From positions 31,106 to 95,105 of the forward strand of contig JAKSJQ010000002.1 in the NCBI GenBank assembly GCA_024402115.1: 64,000 bases of DNA, read 5' to 3'. This document shows, one piece after another, positions 8,591-17,576 of this stretch (the stretch's first letter is position 1; each line of letters opens with the position of its first letter). This stretch comes from Bacteroidales bacterium. GTDB lineage: Bacteria; Bacteroidota; Bacteroidia; Bacteroidales; UBA932. Both the position numbers and the translations under genes were made by a program. Under the pieces are notes generated by a model. The model was not told where the DNA came from and did not search any database. It was given only the letters and a program-made list of their open reading frames with translations.

Positions 8591-8618
8591 AAAAGCATCG
8601 CGATTGCGATGCTTTTTT
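8591..8618. terminator. Bidirectional terminator between GNAT-like gene and tRNA-Pro
   Basis: GCATCGC (8595-8601) and GCGATGC (8606-8612) form a perfect stem with a 4-nt loop, flanked by an A run on the left and TTTTTT on the right, so it can end transcripts from both directions. Confidence 0.9.
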
Positions 8619-8619
8619 G

Positions 8620-8693
8620 TCGGGGTACTCCGACTCGAACGGAGGACCACCTGGTCCCAAACCAGGTGCGCTAGCCAACTGCGCCACACCCCG
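8620..8693 (-). tRNA. tRNA-Pro (anticodon TGG)
   Basis: On the minus strand the acceptor stem CGGGGTG pairs with TACCCCG (one G-T pair), and the anticodon stem CCTGG/CCAGG holds the loop TTTGGGA with anticodon TGG. The T arm contains GTTCGAGTC. The 74-nt gene has discriminator A and no encoded CCA. Confidence 0.95.
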
Positions 8694-8711
8694 AGTTCCC
8701 TTTTGGGACTG

Positions 8712-8719
8712 CAAATATA
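8712..8719 (-). promoter_or_regulatory. -7 promoter box for tRNA-Pro
   Basis: TATATTTG on the minus strand, 18 nt upstream of the tRNA 5' end. Confidence 0.6.
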
Positions 8720-8762
8720 GATGCGTTTTTTTAATTCCCCAAAATTTTTTGCTTTTTTTTCA

Positions 8763-8770
8763 TAACTTTG
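8763..8770 (+). promoter_or_regulatory. -7 promoter box for lolD
   Basis: TAACTTTG, 39 nt upstream of ATG 8810. The longer reading frame at 8768 starts within this box and is therefore unlikely. Confidence 0.55.
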
Positions 8771-8809
8771 TCTAGTCAGGCTTGTAGAAGGCCGTACAAG
8801 AAGGTTTTT

Positions 8810-9472
8810 ATGATAGAAGCTAGGAACATAGAGAAGTCTTTCGGCGACCTCAAGGTGCTGAAAGGGATAGATTTCGTCACAGACAAGGCGGAGGTCGTAG
8901 CAATCATGGGTGCCAGCGGTGCCGGAAAGTCGACCTTGCTGCAGATTCTTGGTACCTTGTCCATGCCTGACAGCGGTTCTCTGACCATCGACGGCGTCGA
9001 CGTGCTGAAGCTCAGCGGAAAGGAACTTGCCGAGTTCAGGGGACGAAAGATAGGATTCGTGTTCCAGGCACATCATCTCCTTCCAGAGTTCACCGCGGTT
9101 GAGAACGTGATGATTCCGGCACTCATAGCGGGTGTCAGCCAGTCAGCCGCAAAGAAGAGGGCGACCGAGCTTCTTGCAGATCTTGGACTTGCTGACAGGA
9201 CGACTCACAAGCCTTCACAGCTTTCAGGTGGTGAGCAGCAGAGGGTGGCGATAGCAAGGGCCCTCATCAATGATCCCACCGTGCTTTTCGCAGACGAGCC
9301 TTCGGGCAACCTCGATACCGTGACCAAGGCCGAGATACATCAGCTTTTCTTCGACCTGCGCGATCGTTACGATCAGACCATCGTGATCGTGACCCATGAT
9401 CCCGAACTTGCGGCGATGTGCGACCGCTCGCTCTTCATGCAGGACGGTCTCTTTCTCGAGGAGACGAAATAG
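8810..9472 (+). CDS. lolD: ABC transporter ATP-binding protein, LolD/MacB-like
   Basis: The 220-residue ATPase has Walker [10 protein letters not shown] (about residues 37-45), the signature [15 protein letters not shown], Walker [13 protein letters not shown] and the switch His in IVTHD. Length, the [22 protein letters not shown] segment and the two-component form match LolD, which powers release of lipoproteins from the inner membrane to LolA; MacB-like or FtsE-like exporters share these features. No permease gene is adjacent, as is common for lolD in Bacteroidota. A methyltransferase gene begins 9 bp downstream, so both may be one transcript. Confidence 0.8.
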   Translation: MIEARNIEKSFGDLKVLKGIDFVTDKAEVVAIMGASGAGKSTLLQILGTLSMPDSGSLTIDGVDVLKLSGKELAEFRGRKIGFVFQAHHLLPEFTAVENVMIPALIAGVSQSAAKKRATELLADLGLADRTTHKPSQLSGGEQQRVAIARALINDPTVLFADEPSGNLDTVTKAEIHQLFFDLRDRYDQTIVIVTHDPELAAMCDRSLFMQDGLFLEETK

Positions 9473-9481
9473 CTCCCGCCC

Positions 9482-10204
9482 ATGAGCATATTCCATTTCA
9501 AGCATTTCGATGTCGTGAATGACCGATCAGCGATGAAGGTCAATACCGACGGCGTGCTGCTCGGCGCGCTGATGGTGCTGCCGGAGGGTGGCAGGATGCT
9601 GGATGTCGGAACGGGTACGGGAACCATCGCTCTGATGGCGGCGCAGAGGTGCGCCCATGCGGTCGTGGATGCCATCGATATTGATGAGCCTTCGGCAAGC
9701 GAGGCTGCGGCGAACTTCGCTGCGAGCCCATGGGCGGAAAGGCTCCATGCCCATAACCTGAGTCTCGATGCGTACGAAGAGTCTCTCGCCGGGGAAGCTG
9801 AGGTGTTCGACGCAATCTTCTCCAACCCGCCGTATTTTGATAATTCCCTTGTCAACCCTGACGAAAGGAAGACCGACGCCCGCCACACCGCCAGCATGTC
9901 CTACAGGGAGATACTCGCTTTTGCGGAAAAATATCTCAAGGAGGAGGGCAGGGTGGCATTCGTGCTGCCTTCGGAAGAGGAGAAGAGGCTTTGCAGGGAG
10001 GCCCGTTCGAGGGGTTTCTTTCTCGAACGTATAGTCCGCGTTCGCACCACTCCGAAGAAGCAGCCGAGGAGGATGGTCGCGGAATTCACGAGGACACGCC
10101 GCGAGCAGGCCGTCGAGGAGGATCTCGTCCTGATGGACCCTACAAAAGAAAATCAGCGCACCCGGGAGTACGCTGATCTCATGTCCGATTTCTATACAAA
10201 CTAA
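9482..10204 (+). CDS. tRNA1(Val) (adenine(37)-N6)-methyltransferase, TrmN6/YfiC family
   Basis: The 240-residue SAM-dependent methyltransferase has motif I MLDVGTGTGTIAL (about residues 39-51), an acidic DAIDID after strand 2, and the adenine N6 methylase motif FSNPPYF (about residues 113-119). The start MSIFHFKHFDVVNDRSAMKVNTDGVLLGAL matches the YfiC family, which methylates A37 of tRNA1(Val). It probably shares a transcript with lolD, 9 bp upstream. It ends convergently 10 bp from the Spy-like gene. Confidence 0.85.
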   Translation: MSIFHFKHFDVVNDRSAMKVNTDGVLLGALMVLPEGGRMLDVGTGTGTIALMAAQRCAHAVVDAIDIDEPSASEAAANFAASPWAERLHAHNLSLDAYEESLAGEAEVFDAIFSNPPYFDNSLVNPDERKTDARHTASMSYREILAFAEKYLKEEGRVAFVLPSEEEKRLCREARSRGFFLERIVRVRTTPKKQPRRMVAEFTRTRREQAVEEDLVLMDPTKENQRTREYADLMSDFYTN

Positions 10205-10214
10205 CCTTTATCTT

Positions 10215-10931
10215 TTAAATCGATTCCTTGTCTGATTTCTGGTTCTGGCTGTTGTCTGGACCGCCGTGGAACCATGGCATGAACGGCATCCTTCTTTCTC
10301 CTGTCCTAGGAGTCTCACCGTTCTTAGGGGCTTCTCCGTTCTGAGGCGCACCCTCTCCGAAGCGTGGAGCGCTGCCGTTACCGAATCTTGGCATTCCGCC
10401 AGGGTTGCCCATTCCTGGCCTAGGTCCAGGAGCCGCGTGACCTCCCTGCAGCCTTCCGAAAATGTTCCTTCTGAAGTTCTCCTCGATTACGAAGAGCTTA
10501 GCTACCTTCTCTGCAGGAATGACCTTGCCGTAGGCTTTGACCGCTTCTGCGTTGAGGTTAGCGATGGTCTGCTGGGCCTTGACGTACTCGTCGAGGATCT
10601 TTGCGCTCTCCTTTCCCTCTTTCACGGCCTGGTCAAGCTTGCGAAGGGCTTCTGCGGATGCGTCAAGAGCTTTGTCCTTCTTTGCTGAGATGTCGTTGTA
10701 TACCGGCCAGAATTTCTGTGCTTCTGCCGGTGTGAGATTAAGTTCATTGGTGATGAAGCCTACCTTGGCGCTAGCCATCCTAGCCTTCCACTGCTGGCCG
10801 ATCTGTTCCCAGTTCTCGGGACGTCCCTGTCCCTGAGCCTGTCCTTGTCTGCTCTCCTGAGCGAATGCGTCGCCGGAGAAGATGCCTGCGGCAATGACTG
10901 CCACAAGTGCACACATGCGGATTTTCTTCAT
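10215..10931 (-). CDS. Spy/CpxP-like periplasmic protein with Gly/Pro-rich tail
   Basis: The 238-residue product has a signal peptide (MKKIRMCALVAVIAAGIFSGDAFAQ) and a helical core with the LNLTPAEAQKFWPVYND segment typical of Bacteroidota Spy-like proteins (about residues 60-165). The last 70 residues are low-complexity, rich in Gly, Pro and Asn, with repeated FGxGxAP and NGExP units. Spy/CpxP proteins act as periplasmic chaperones or stress sensors. It is the third gene of an ECF sigma, membrane protein, Spy-like cluster and so is probably part of an envelope-stress response (inference). Confidence 0.75.
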   Translation of the reverse strand: MKKIRMCALVAVIAAGIFSGDAFAQESRQGQAQGQGRPENWEQIGQQWKARMASAKVGFITNELNLTPAEAQKFWPVYNDISAKKDKALDASAEALRKLDQAVKEGKESAKILDEYVKAQQTIANLNAEAVKAYGKVIPAEKVAKLFVIEENFRRNIFGRLQGGHAAPGPRPGMGNPGGMPRFGNGSAPRFGEGAPQNGEAPKNGETPRTGERRMPFMPWFHGGPDNSQNQKSDKESI

Positions 10932-10945
10932 GGTTGAATTGGCTT

Positions 10946-11305
10946 TTATTCTGCGAAAAAGTCTGAGAATTCGAATTCCTCGACGCGAGCTCCTGTGTGG
11001 ATGAGATAAGCGATCATGTCTTCTTCGCTTATGTCGTTATAGAACTGGGCGTCGGCGGAATAGTAGCTTGCCTCAGGAAGCGTCTGGGCAGGCTTGTCGA
11101 GGAGGAAGGTTCCTCCTGCGATGAGGAGCAGGAACGACGCCGCTGCGGCGACGTAAGGCGCGAAGCGACGGACGACGGTCTGCCTTGGTTTCTTCCTGAC
11201 GGCAGCCATCATCTGTTCAGGCTTTGCTGCGAAGTATCCCTCAGGTACCTTGTAAGGCATCTTTCGCAGTTCCCTGTTGTCGAGTATGTCTCTCTTCTGT
11301 TCCAT
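10946..11305 (-). CDS. Single-pass membrane protein, probable anti-sigma or accessory factor
   Basis: The 119-residue protein has a cytosolic N-terminus with a VPEGYF motif (about residues 20-25), one membrane helix (about residues 46-68) and an acidic periplasmic end (SEEDMIAYLIHTGARVEEFEF). This layout is common for the gene directly after ECF sigma factors in Bacteroidota, so it may regulate the sigma factor, but no ZAS-type zinc motif is present. ATG 11305 was chosen; the longer frame begins at TTG 11332. It lies 44 bp after the sigma gene. Confidence 0.65.
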   Translation of the reverse strand: MEQKRDILDNRELRKMPYKVPEGYFAAKPEQMMAAVRKKPRQTVVRRFAPYVAAAASFLLLIAGGTFLLDKPAQTLPEASYYSADAQFYNDISEEDMIAYLIHTGARVEEFEFSDFFAE

Positions 11306-11349
11306 TCTTGTTGTTTTCCGAGTATTTGACAATGTTTTATATCAAAGGT

Positions 11350-11889
11350 TTAAAACTTTTTTTCAAGTTCTTCCTTTATCTTGTTGTAGGCAAAGTGATA
11401 GGAGGCTTTCAACGCTCCGACGGACGTTCCGGTGATCTCAGCGATGTCCTCGTACGGGAGCTCGTCGAAGTAGCGAAGGTTGAAGACCAGCTTCTGCTTC
11501 GCCGGCAGCCTGTTGATGGCCTTCATGAGCTCGCGCTGCAGCTCGTTCCCGTTGAATGATGGATCGTCGTCGATGCGCTGCTCCATCACGGCGTCGAGAT
11601 CTTCCCTCTGGAGGGCAGCTCGCCAGCGGTTCTTCCTGATGTGGTTCAGGGCTTCGTTGGTGGCGATCCTGTATGCCCAGGTGTAGAGCCTTGACTCCTC
11701 CCTGAATTCAGGCAGGGATGACCATATCTTCACGAAGCAGTCCTGGAGCAGGTCGTCCGCGTCCTCGTGGGAGTTGGTGAAACGGCGCAGATGCCAGTAC
11801 AGACGCTCGCTGTAGCTCTCGACCAATTCGCCGAAAGCACGCTCCTTCTGCCCGCTGCGGTAGAGGGTTATGATCTCCTTGTCTGTCAT
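11350..11889 (-). CDS. ECF-type RNA polymerase sigma factor
   Basis: The 179-residue protein has region 2 (YSERLYWHLRRFTNSHEDADDLLQDCFVKIW, about residues 25-57; DADDLLQ is the core-binding helix) and region 4 (LPAKQKLVFNLRYFDELPYEDIAEITGTSVGALKASYHFAYNKIKEEL), which binds the -35-like element. It heads the minus-strand cluster with the membrane protein and Spy-like gene. No TAnnTTTG box is seen upstream of it, consistent with autoregulation from a different promoter type (inference). Confidence 0.92.
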   Translation of the reverse strand: MTDKEIITLYRSGQKERAFGELVESYSERLYWHLRRFTNSHEDADDLLQDCFVKIWSSLPEFREESRLYTWAYRIATNEALNHIRKNRWRAALQREDLDAVMEQRIDDDPSFNGNELQRELMKAINRLPAKQKLVFNLRYFDELPYEDIAEITGTSVGALKASYHFAYNKIKEELEKKF

Positions 11890-12024
11890 CTGTGTGGTTC
11901 AAGCAGGCTTCAATCATGATGCCGCAACGGCGAATATATGGAAAATTATCATGATTTATGGCATAATTGTGCTCTCTTTCCTTTACGTGCGCGAAATGGA
12001 TTAGGAGAACTGATGACAATTCCT

Positions 12025-12032
12025 TATATTTG
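12025..12032 (+). promoter_or_regulatory. -7 promoter box for transketolase
   Basis: TATATTTG, 58 nt upstream of ATG 12091, in the 201-bp gap between the divergent sigma factor and transketolase genes. The rest of that gap shows nothing else identifiable. Confidence 0.65.
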
Positions 12033-12090
12033 CGTTTACGCGTAGAAGCGCCGTATTTGAAATACGTAAAAACAATATATTCATATAGAC

Positions 12091-14121
12091 ATGGCAAATT
12101 CAATCAGCGTGCTCAACCACGCAGCGGACAACATCCGTATCCTTGCTGCTTCTGCAGTTGAAAAGGCTAAGTCAGGTCATCCAGGCGGTGCCATGGGTGG
12201 TGCAGACTTCATCAACGTCCTCTATTCAGAGTACCTCAAGTACGATCCAAAGAACCCTACATGGGTTGGTCGTGACCGCTTCTTCCTCGATCCAGGCCAC
12301 ATGGCTCCTATGCTCTACTCACAGCTCTGCCTCGCTGGTAAGTTCACCCTCGATGAGCTCGCACAGCTCCGTCAGTGGGGTTCACCTACTACCGGTCACC
12401 CTGAGTACGAAGTAGCACGTGGTATCGAGAACACCTCTGGTCCTCTCGGCCAGGGTCACGCATACGCTATCGGTGCTGCCATCGCTGCGAAGTTCCTCGC
12501 TGCACACACCGGCAACCCTACCTTCGCTAAGGAGACCATCTACGCATACATCTCTGACGGTGGTATCCAGGAGGAGGTTTCACAGGGTGCTGCACGTATC
12601 GCAGGTAACCTCGGACTTGACAACCTCATCATGTTCTACGACTGCAATGACATCCAGCTCTCAACCGAGACCAAGGACGTCATGAACGAGGACACTGCTG
12701 CAAAGTATCGTGCACAGAACTGGGAGGTCATCGAGATCAACGGTAACGACGCTGCACAGATCCGCGCTGCTATCGAGAAGGCTCAGGCAGTCCAGGGCAA
12801 GCCAACCCTCATCATCGGTAAGTGTATCATGGGTAAGGGTGCCCTCAAGGCTGACGGTACCTCTTACGAGGCTAACTGCAAGACTCACGGCGCACCTCTC
12901 GGTGGTGACGCCTATGTAAATACCATCAAGAACCTCGGCGGTGATCCTGAGAATCCATTCCAGATCTTCCCAGACGTTCAGGAACTCTATGCAAACCGCG
13001 CAAAGGAGCTTGAGGCTATCTGCGCAGAGCGCTATGCAGAGGAGGCTGCATGGGCTGCAGCAAACCCTGAGGCAGCTGCTCAGCAGGCTGACTGGTTCTC
13101 AGGCAAGGCTCCTAAGATCGACTGGAACGCTTGCGTTCAGAAGGACAACGATGCAACCCGTAACGCTTCTGCAGCTTGTCTTTCAGTTCTCGCAGAGCAG
13201 GTTCCTAACATGATCTGCGCATCTGCAGACCTTTCCAACTCAGACAAGACCGACGGCTTCCTCAAGAAGACCCATGCACTCACTGCAGACGACTTCTCAG
13301 GCGCATTCTTCCAGGCAGGTGTCGCTGAGTTCACCATGGCATGCTGCTGCGTCGGTATGGCACTCCACGGTGGTGTCATCCCTGCTTGCGGTACATTCTT
13401 CGTATTCTCTCAGTACATGCTCCCTGTAGTACGTATGGCAGCTCTCATGCAGCTTCCTGTCAAGTTCATCTGGACACATGACGCATTCCGCGTGGGTGAG
13501 GACGGTCCTACCCATGAGCCAGTCGAGCATGAGGCACAGATCCGTCTCATGGAGAAGCTCAAGAGACATGACGGCAAGAACTCTTGCCTCGTTCTCCGTC
13601 CTGCAGACGCAAAGGAGACCACTACCGCTTGGGCTATGGCAATGGAGAACATGGAGAGCCCTACCGCTCTCATCCTCTCACGTCAGAACATCAACAACCT
13701 CCCTGAGGGCAACGACTATGAGCAGGCTCGCAAGGGTGGCTACATCGTTGCAGGTTCAGACGAGAACCCTGACGTAATCCTCGTTGCAACCGGTTCTGAG
13801 GTTTCAACCCTCGTTGCCGGTGCTGAGCTCCTCCGCAAGGACGGCAAGAAGGTACGTATCGTCAGCGTTCCATCTGAGGGCGTATTCCGCTGCCAGAGCA
13901 AGGAGTACCAGCAGAGCGTTGTCCCTGTAGGCTCTAAGGTATTCGGTATGACCGCAGGTCTTCCTGTAAACCTCCAGGGCTTCCTCATCGGTGCAGCTCC
14001 TGAGTCAACTGTATGGGGTCTCGAGACATTCGGTTTCTCTGCTCCTTACAAGGTGCTCGACGAGAAGCTCGGTTACACCGCTGAGAACGTTTACGCTCAG
14101 GTTAACAAGCTTTTTGAGTAA
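12091..14121 (+). CDS. tkt: Transketolase
   Basis: The 676-residue TPP enzyme moves two-carbon units between sugar phosphates in the non-oxidative pentose phosphate pathway. It has the N-terminal KSGHPGGAMGGAD, a TPP-binding stretch AYISDGGIQEE (about residues 152-162), the central VAEFTMACCCVGMALHGG, THDAFRVGEDGPTHEPVE substrate loop and a C-terminal domain with ILVATGSEVS. The full family length is present. Its codon use is more uniform than that of its neighbours (many GCT, CCT, GTT), as expected of a highly expressed gene. It stands alone between its own promoter and a terminator. Confidence 0.97.
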   Translation: MANSISVLNHAADNIRILAASAVEKAKSGHPGGAMGGADFINVLYSEYLKYDPKNPTWVGRDRFFLDPGHMAPMLYSQLCLAGKFTLDELAQLRQWGSPTTGHPEYEVARGIENTSGPLGQGHAYAIGAAIAAKFLAAHTGNPTFAKETIYAYISDGGIQEEVSQGAARIAGNLGLDNLIMFYDCNDIQLSTETKDVMNEDTAAKYRAQNWEVIEINGNDAAQIRAAIEKAQAVQGKPTLIIGKCIMGKGALKADGTSYEANCKTHGAPLGGDAYVNTIKNLGGDPENPFQIFPDVQELYANRAKELEAICAERYAEEAAWAAANPEAAAQQADWFSGKAPKIDWNACVQKDNDATRNASAACLSVLAEQVPNMICASADLSNSDKTDGFLKKTHALTADDFSGAFFQAGVAEFTMACCCVGMALHGGVIPACGTFFVFSQYMLPVVRMAALMQLPVKFIWTHDAFRVGEDGPTHEPVEHEAQIRLMEKLKRHDGKNSCLVLRPADAKETTTAWAMAMENMESPTALILSRQNINNLPEGNDYEQARKGGYIVAGSDENPDVILVATGSEVSTLVAGAELLRKDGKKVRIVSVPSEGVFRCQSKEYQQSVVPVGSKVFGMTAGLPVNLQGFLIGAAPESTVWGLETFGFSAPYKVLDEKLGYTAENVYAQVNKLFE

Positions 14122-14142
14122 TTGAATCACAAAGCATATTTC

Positions 14143-14174
14143 AAGGACGGTCGCTTCGGTGGCCGTCCTTTTTC
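14143..14174 (+). terminator. Rho-independent terminator after transketolase
   Basis: AAGGACGG (14143-14150) pairs with CCGTCCTT (14163-14170), followed by TTTTTC. It ends 18 nt before the lepA -7 box. Confidence 0.9.
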
Positions 14175-14191
14175 TTTTGTGCGATTTGAAT

Positions 14192-14199
14192 TATCTTTG
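14192..14199 (+). promoter_or_regulatory. -7 promoter box for lepA
   Basis: TATCTTTG, 20 nt upstream of ATG 14219; it rules out the longer frame starting at 14159. Confidence 0.65.
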
Positions 14200-14218
14200 C
14201 ATTTCAATTATCGCTGAA

Positions 14219-16006
14219 ATGGAAAAGACAAGAAACTTCTGTATCATCGCACATATCGACCACGGCAAGAGTACGCTCGCGGACAGGATGCTGGAGATGA
14301 CCAACACCCTCGCTGCGCGTGATATGGAAAACCAGGTCCTCGATTCCATGGATCTTGAGAAGGAGAAAGGTATCACCATCAAGAGCCATGCGATCCAGAT
14401 GAACTATGTATATAAAGGTGAGAAGTACACTCTCAACCTCATCGACACTCCGGGCCATGTCGACTTCTCTTACGAAGTCTCTCGCGCGATCGCGTCCTGC
14501 GAGGGTGCGCTCCTGGTCGTCGATGCCACCCAGGGAATCCAGGCTCAGACCATCTCCAACCTCTACCTTGCGGTGGAGCATGATCTCGAGATCATCCCTG
14601 TGCTGAACAAGATCGACGTCGATTCAGCCATGGTGGAGGTCGTTACAGACCAGATCGTGGATCTCATCGGCTGCGATCCGGAGGATGTCCTCAAATGCTC
14701 TGCAAAGACCGGAGAGGGCGTAAAGGAGATACTTGATGCCATCGTCGAGAGGGTACCGGCACCTAAGGGCGATCCGGAGGCTCCTCTCCAGGCCCTCATC
14801 TTCGACTCTGTGTTCAATTCCTTCCGCGGAATCATCGCATATTTCAAGGTTACCAACGGCAGCATCCATGTGGGTGACAAGGTCAAGTTCTTCAATACAG
14901 GTAAGGAATATGTCGCCGACGAGATCGGTGTGCTGAAGATGAAGCTTGTACCTAAGGATGAGATTCCATGCGGAAGCGTGGGCTATATCATCTCGGGTAT
15001 CAAGACGGCTTCCGAGGTGAAGGTGGGTGATACCATCACGAAGACGGACAATCCTTGCGAGACTGCGATCGCGGGCTTCGAGGAGGTAAAGCCTATGCTC
15101 TTCGCCGGCATGTATCCGGTCGAGACCGACCAGTACGAGGAGCTCCGCGCCTCTCTCGAGAAGTTCCAGCTCAACGATGCGTCCCTCGTGTTCGAACCGG
15201 AGTCGTCGCTTGCCCTCGGATTCGGCTTCCGCTGCGGCTTCCTCGGACTTCTCCACCTCGAGATCGTGCAGGAGCGTCTGTTCCGCGAGTTCGGAATGGA
15301 TGTCATCACCACCGTACCTAACGTGTCTTACAAGGTATATACAACCCAGGGCGAGTGCCTCGACGTGCACAATCCTTCGGGTCTTCCTGCGGTGACCCTC
15401 ATCGACAGGATAGAGGAGCCTTACATCAGGGCGCAGATCATCTCAAAGTCGGATTTCTATGGCCCTATCATGAAGCTCTGCCTCGATAAGAGGGGAATAC
15501 TCATCAACCAGCATTATCTCACAGCAGATCGTCTCGAGCTCACCTACGAGATGCCTCTGTCGGAGATCGTGTTCGACTTCTATGACAAGCTAAAGTCGAT
15601 CTCCAAAGGCTATGCTTCGTTCGACTACCATGTTGTCGGATTCAAGGAGGCGAAGCTCGTGAAGCTTGACATACTTCTCAACGGCGACCCTGCCGATGCG
15701 CTCTCGACCCTGATCCATCAGGACCATGCATACGACTTCGGAAGGAGGATATGCGAGAAGCTCAAGGAACTCATACCGCGCCAGCAGTTCGATATCGCTA
15801 TCCAGGCTGCGATCGGTGCGAAGATCATCGCCCGTGAGACCGTACGTCAGGTCCGCAAGGATGTGACCGCGAAGTGTTACGGAGGTGATATCACACGTAA
15901 GAGAAAGCTCCTCGAGAAGCAGAAACAGGGTAAGAAGAGGATGCGCCAGATCGGTACCGTCGAGGTTCCTCAGAGCGCGTTCATGGCTGTGCTCAAGCTC
16001 GACTAA
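14219..16006 (+). CDS. lepA: Elongation factor 4 (LepA)
   Basis: The 595-residue ribosomal GTPase begins [19 protein letters not shown] with the P loop, then DTPGHVDF (G3) and NKID (G4). It lacks EF-G domain IV and ends with the LepA-specific C-terminal domain ([32 protein letters not shown]). LepA binds stalled or assembling ribosomes. The length is standard. It is a single gene between its own -7 box and a bidirectional terminator. Confidence 0.97.
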   Translation: MEKTRNFCIIAHIDHGKSTLADRMLEMTNTLAARDMENQVLDSMDLEKEKGITIKSHAIQMNYVYKGEKYTLNLIDTPGHVDFSYEVSRAIASCEGALLVVDATQGIQAQTISNLYLAVEHDLEIIPVLNKIDVDSAMVEVVTDQIVDLIGCDPEDVLKCSAKTGEGVKEILDAIVERVPAPKGDPEAPLQALIFDSVFNSFRGIIAYFKVTNGSIHVGDKVKFFNTGKEYVADEIGVLKMKLVPKDEIPCGSVGYIISGIKTASEVKVGDTITKTDNPCETAIAGFEEVKPMLFAGMYPVETDQYEELRASLEKFQLNDASLVFEPESSLALGFGFRCGFLGLLHLEIVQERLFREFGMDVITTVPNVSYKVYTTQGECLDVHNPSGLPAVTLIDRIEEPYIRAQIISKSDFYGPIMKLCLDKRGILINQHYLTADRLELTYEMPLSEIVFDFYDKLKSISKGYASFDYHVVGFKEAKLVKLDILLNGDPADALSTLIHQDHAYDFGRRICEKLKELIPRQQFDIAIQAAIGAKIIARETVRQVRKDVTAKCYGGDITRKRKLLEKQKQGKKRMRQIGTVEVPQSAFMAVLKLD

Positions 16007-16033
16007 TCATTCTTTCATATAAGACAGAAAACA

Positions 16034-16066
16034 AAAAGCGGCGCCTAATCACTAGGGGCCGCTTTT
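16034..16066. terminator. Bidirectional terminator between lepA and yidD
   Basis: AAAAGCGGC (16034-16042) pairs with GCCGCTTTT (16058-16066), with an imperfect inner GCCTA/TAGGG extension. The minus-strand side continues into TTTTTGTTTT, so it probably also ends the operon read from the right. The 158 bp between here and the yidD stop hold a small hairpin (AACTTGT/ACAAGTT at about 16069-16088) and a T/G-rich stretch, but no gene that I can see. Confidence 0.85.
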
Positions 16067-16224
16067 GTAACTTGTATATGCACAAGTTGAGACGAATAAG
16101 ATTCTTAACCGATGCAAATATCACCACAGAAAATTTGTGGCGAGTTGTAGCTGATGTTGTTTTTGTTGTTGTTTTAGCCGTTGTAGGCGTCTCCAGGCGG
16201 TATTACTCCTCCGGATTGTACAAT

Positions 16225-16473
16225 CTATGGTACCGGATCGTATCCGCTGCCTCCCCATGGGTTGCATCTGAGGACTCTCTTGAAGGTGAGCCAGAATCCC
16301 TTGAACGGACCGTATTTCCTGAAGGCTTCGAGGCCGTACTGTGAACAGGTCGGTGTGTATCGGCAGCATGGATGCTTATAGGGAGAGATGAACTTCCTAT
16401 AGAACTTGATGAGCATGATGAACGGGAAGATCGAAGCTTCCTTCAGCAGCTCCTTGACTTTTGCCTTGTCCAT
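16225..16473 (-). CDS. yidD: Membrane protein insertion efficiency factor YidD
   Basis: The 82-residue protein has the family core [26 protein letters not shown] and [17 protein letters not shown]. YidD is a small amphipathic membrane-associated protein that aids YidC-dependent insertion. It starts at ATG 16473 and overlaps the rnpA stop by one base (TAATG), so the two are translationally coupled; the rnpA-yidD order is widely conserved. The longer open frame upstream is a shadow of rnpA. Confidence 0.93.
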   Translation of the reverse strand: MDKAKVKELLKEASIFPFIMLIKFYRKFISPYKHPCCRYTPTCSQYGLEAFRKYGPFKGFWLTFKRVLRCNPWGGSGYDPVP

Positions 16474-16835
16474 TATTTCGCTGCGGTTCGGAGTACCTGG
16501 CCGACCAGCTCGTAGATCTGCTGGTAGCTCATGATTTCCTTGCTGTTGTAGATGAAGAGTATGTCGATACCACCCTCGGCAGGGAGCATGGATTTCTGCA
16601 GGCGGAAGCTTTCCCTGATTCGTCTCTTGAGGAGGTTCCTCTTCACGGCACGTTTGAAATACTTCTTGGAAACCGAGATCATGATACGGTTGACCGGAGC
16701 ACCGCTTTCCCTGCGTATGCAGAACCTCATGCCAGGAATGTTTCCATAACGACCCTTGGCAAGAAGCTCGGTGATGTCCTTCTTGCAGTACAGCCTCTCC
16801 TCCTTGGAGAGCGTATTGCATACAGGAAGGTCCAT
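16473..16835 (-). CDS. rnpA: Ribonuclease P protein component
   Basis: The 120-residue basic protein has the RnpA signature region: [41 protein letters not shown], holding the RNA-binding RNR-like loop (about residues 40-80). It is the protein subunit that helps RNase P RNA trim tRNA 5' leaders. It abuts hemD (stop at 16836) and overlaps yidD. It is not next to rpmH or dnaA here, unlike in many bacteria. Confidence 0.93.
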   Translation of the reverse strand: MDLPVCNTLSKEERLYCKKDITELLAKGRYGNIPGMRFCIRRESGAPVNRIMISVSKKYFKRAVKRNLLKRRIRESFRLQKSMLPAEGGIDILFIYNSKEIMSYQQIYELVGQVLRTAAK

Positions 16836-17567
16836 CTAGTCTTGGGTTATGAGAATTTCTACTGCCTTGAGCACGGAAGGTACTTCGACGGTAGGGGCGG
16901 CGATCTCGATAGAGAGACCGGCTTCCTCCATCGCCTTTACGATAGATTTTCCGAAGGTGATGAACTTGGTGTCGTTCTGCTTGTACTCTGGGAAGTTCTC
17001 GTAGAGCGACTTGACGTCAGCCGCATTGTAGAACGCGATGATGTCGTAGCTGTCGATGTCGACGTCCTTGATGTCCTGAGATACAGGCTTTACGAATACT
17101 GCAGGGGTGAAGTCCAGTCCGGCCTTCTCGAAAGCCTTGGTCACGTCGTTGACCGGAGTCTCGGAGGTGGTGACGAGGAACTTCTCGCCGTTGTGCTTGG
17201 TTCCGATTTCTGCGAGGATGGTGTCTGCAGGTCCCTGTCCGAAGAAGATCTTCCTCTTGCGGTAGACGATGTGCTTCTGGAGATACTTTGCGACATTCTC
17301 GGTAGAGCAGAAGTACTTCATGGTCTCGGGCACCTTGACACGAAGCTCTTCGCACATGTGGAAGTATGCGTCTATGGTCGATTTTGACGAGAATACGATT
17401 GCTGTATATTCGGCGAGGTTGATCTTCTGGGTCCTGAACTCTCTCGAAGAGAGGGGCTCGATGTGGAAGAACGGCCTGAAGTCAATGGTGACGCCGTATT
17501 TCTCAGCAAGTGCAGGGAACGGGGATGCTACCTGTGGGGCTGGCTGTGAGATGAGTATTCGTTTCAT
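16836..17567 (-). CDS. hemD: Uroporphyrinogen-III synthase
   Basis: The 243-residue protein has the two-lobed HemD layout: [11 protein letters not shown] at the start, [14 protein letters not shown] in the first lobe, [10 protein letters not shown] and [15 protein letters not shown] at the hinge, and [19 protein letters not shown] plus [15 protein letters not shown] in the second. It would cyclise hydroxymethylbilane to uroporphyrinogen III in heme/siroheme synthesis. HemD sequences diverge strongly, so the call rests on motifs and on the neighbouring DUF4271 gene, a recurring Bacteroidota pairing. A -7 box at 17639-17632 gives it a possible promoter of its own. Confidence 0.85.
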   Translation of the reverse strand: MKRILISQPAPQVASPFPALAEKYGVTIDFRPFFHIEPLSSREFRTQKINLAEYTAIVFSSKSTIDAYFHMCEELRVKVPETMKYFCSTENVAKYLQKHIVYRKRKIFFGQGPADTILAEIGTKHNGEKFLVTTSETPVNDVTKAFEKAGLDFTPAVFVKPVSQDIKDVDIDSYDIIAFYNAADVKSLYENFPEYKQNDTKFITFGKSIVKAMEEAGLSIEIAAPTVEVPSVLKAVEILITQD

Positions 17568-17576
17568 ATTTCGCTT

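Noticed and set aside
16072..16344. 90-residue plus-strand ORF between lepA and yidD
   Set aside because: It runs opposite to yidD, starts just after a terminator and has no domain.
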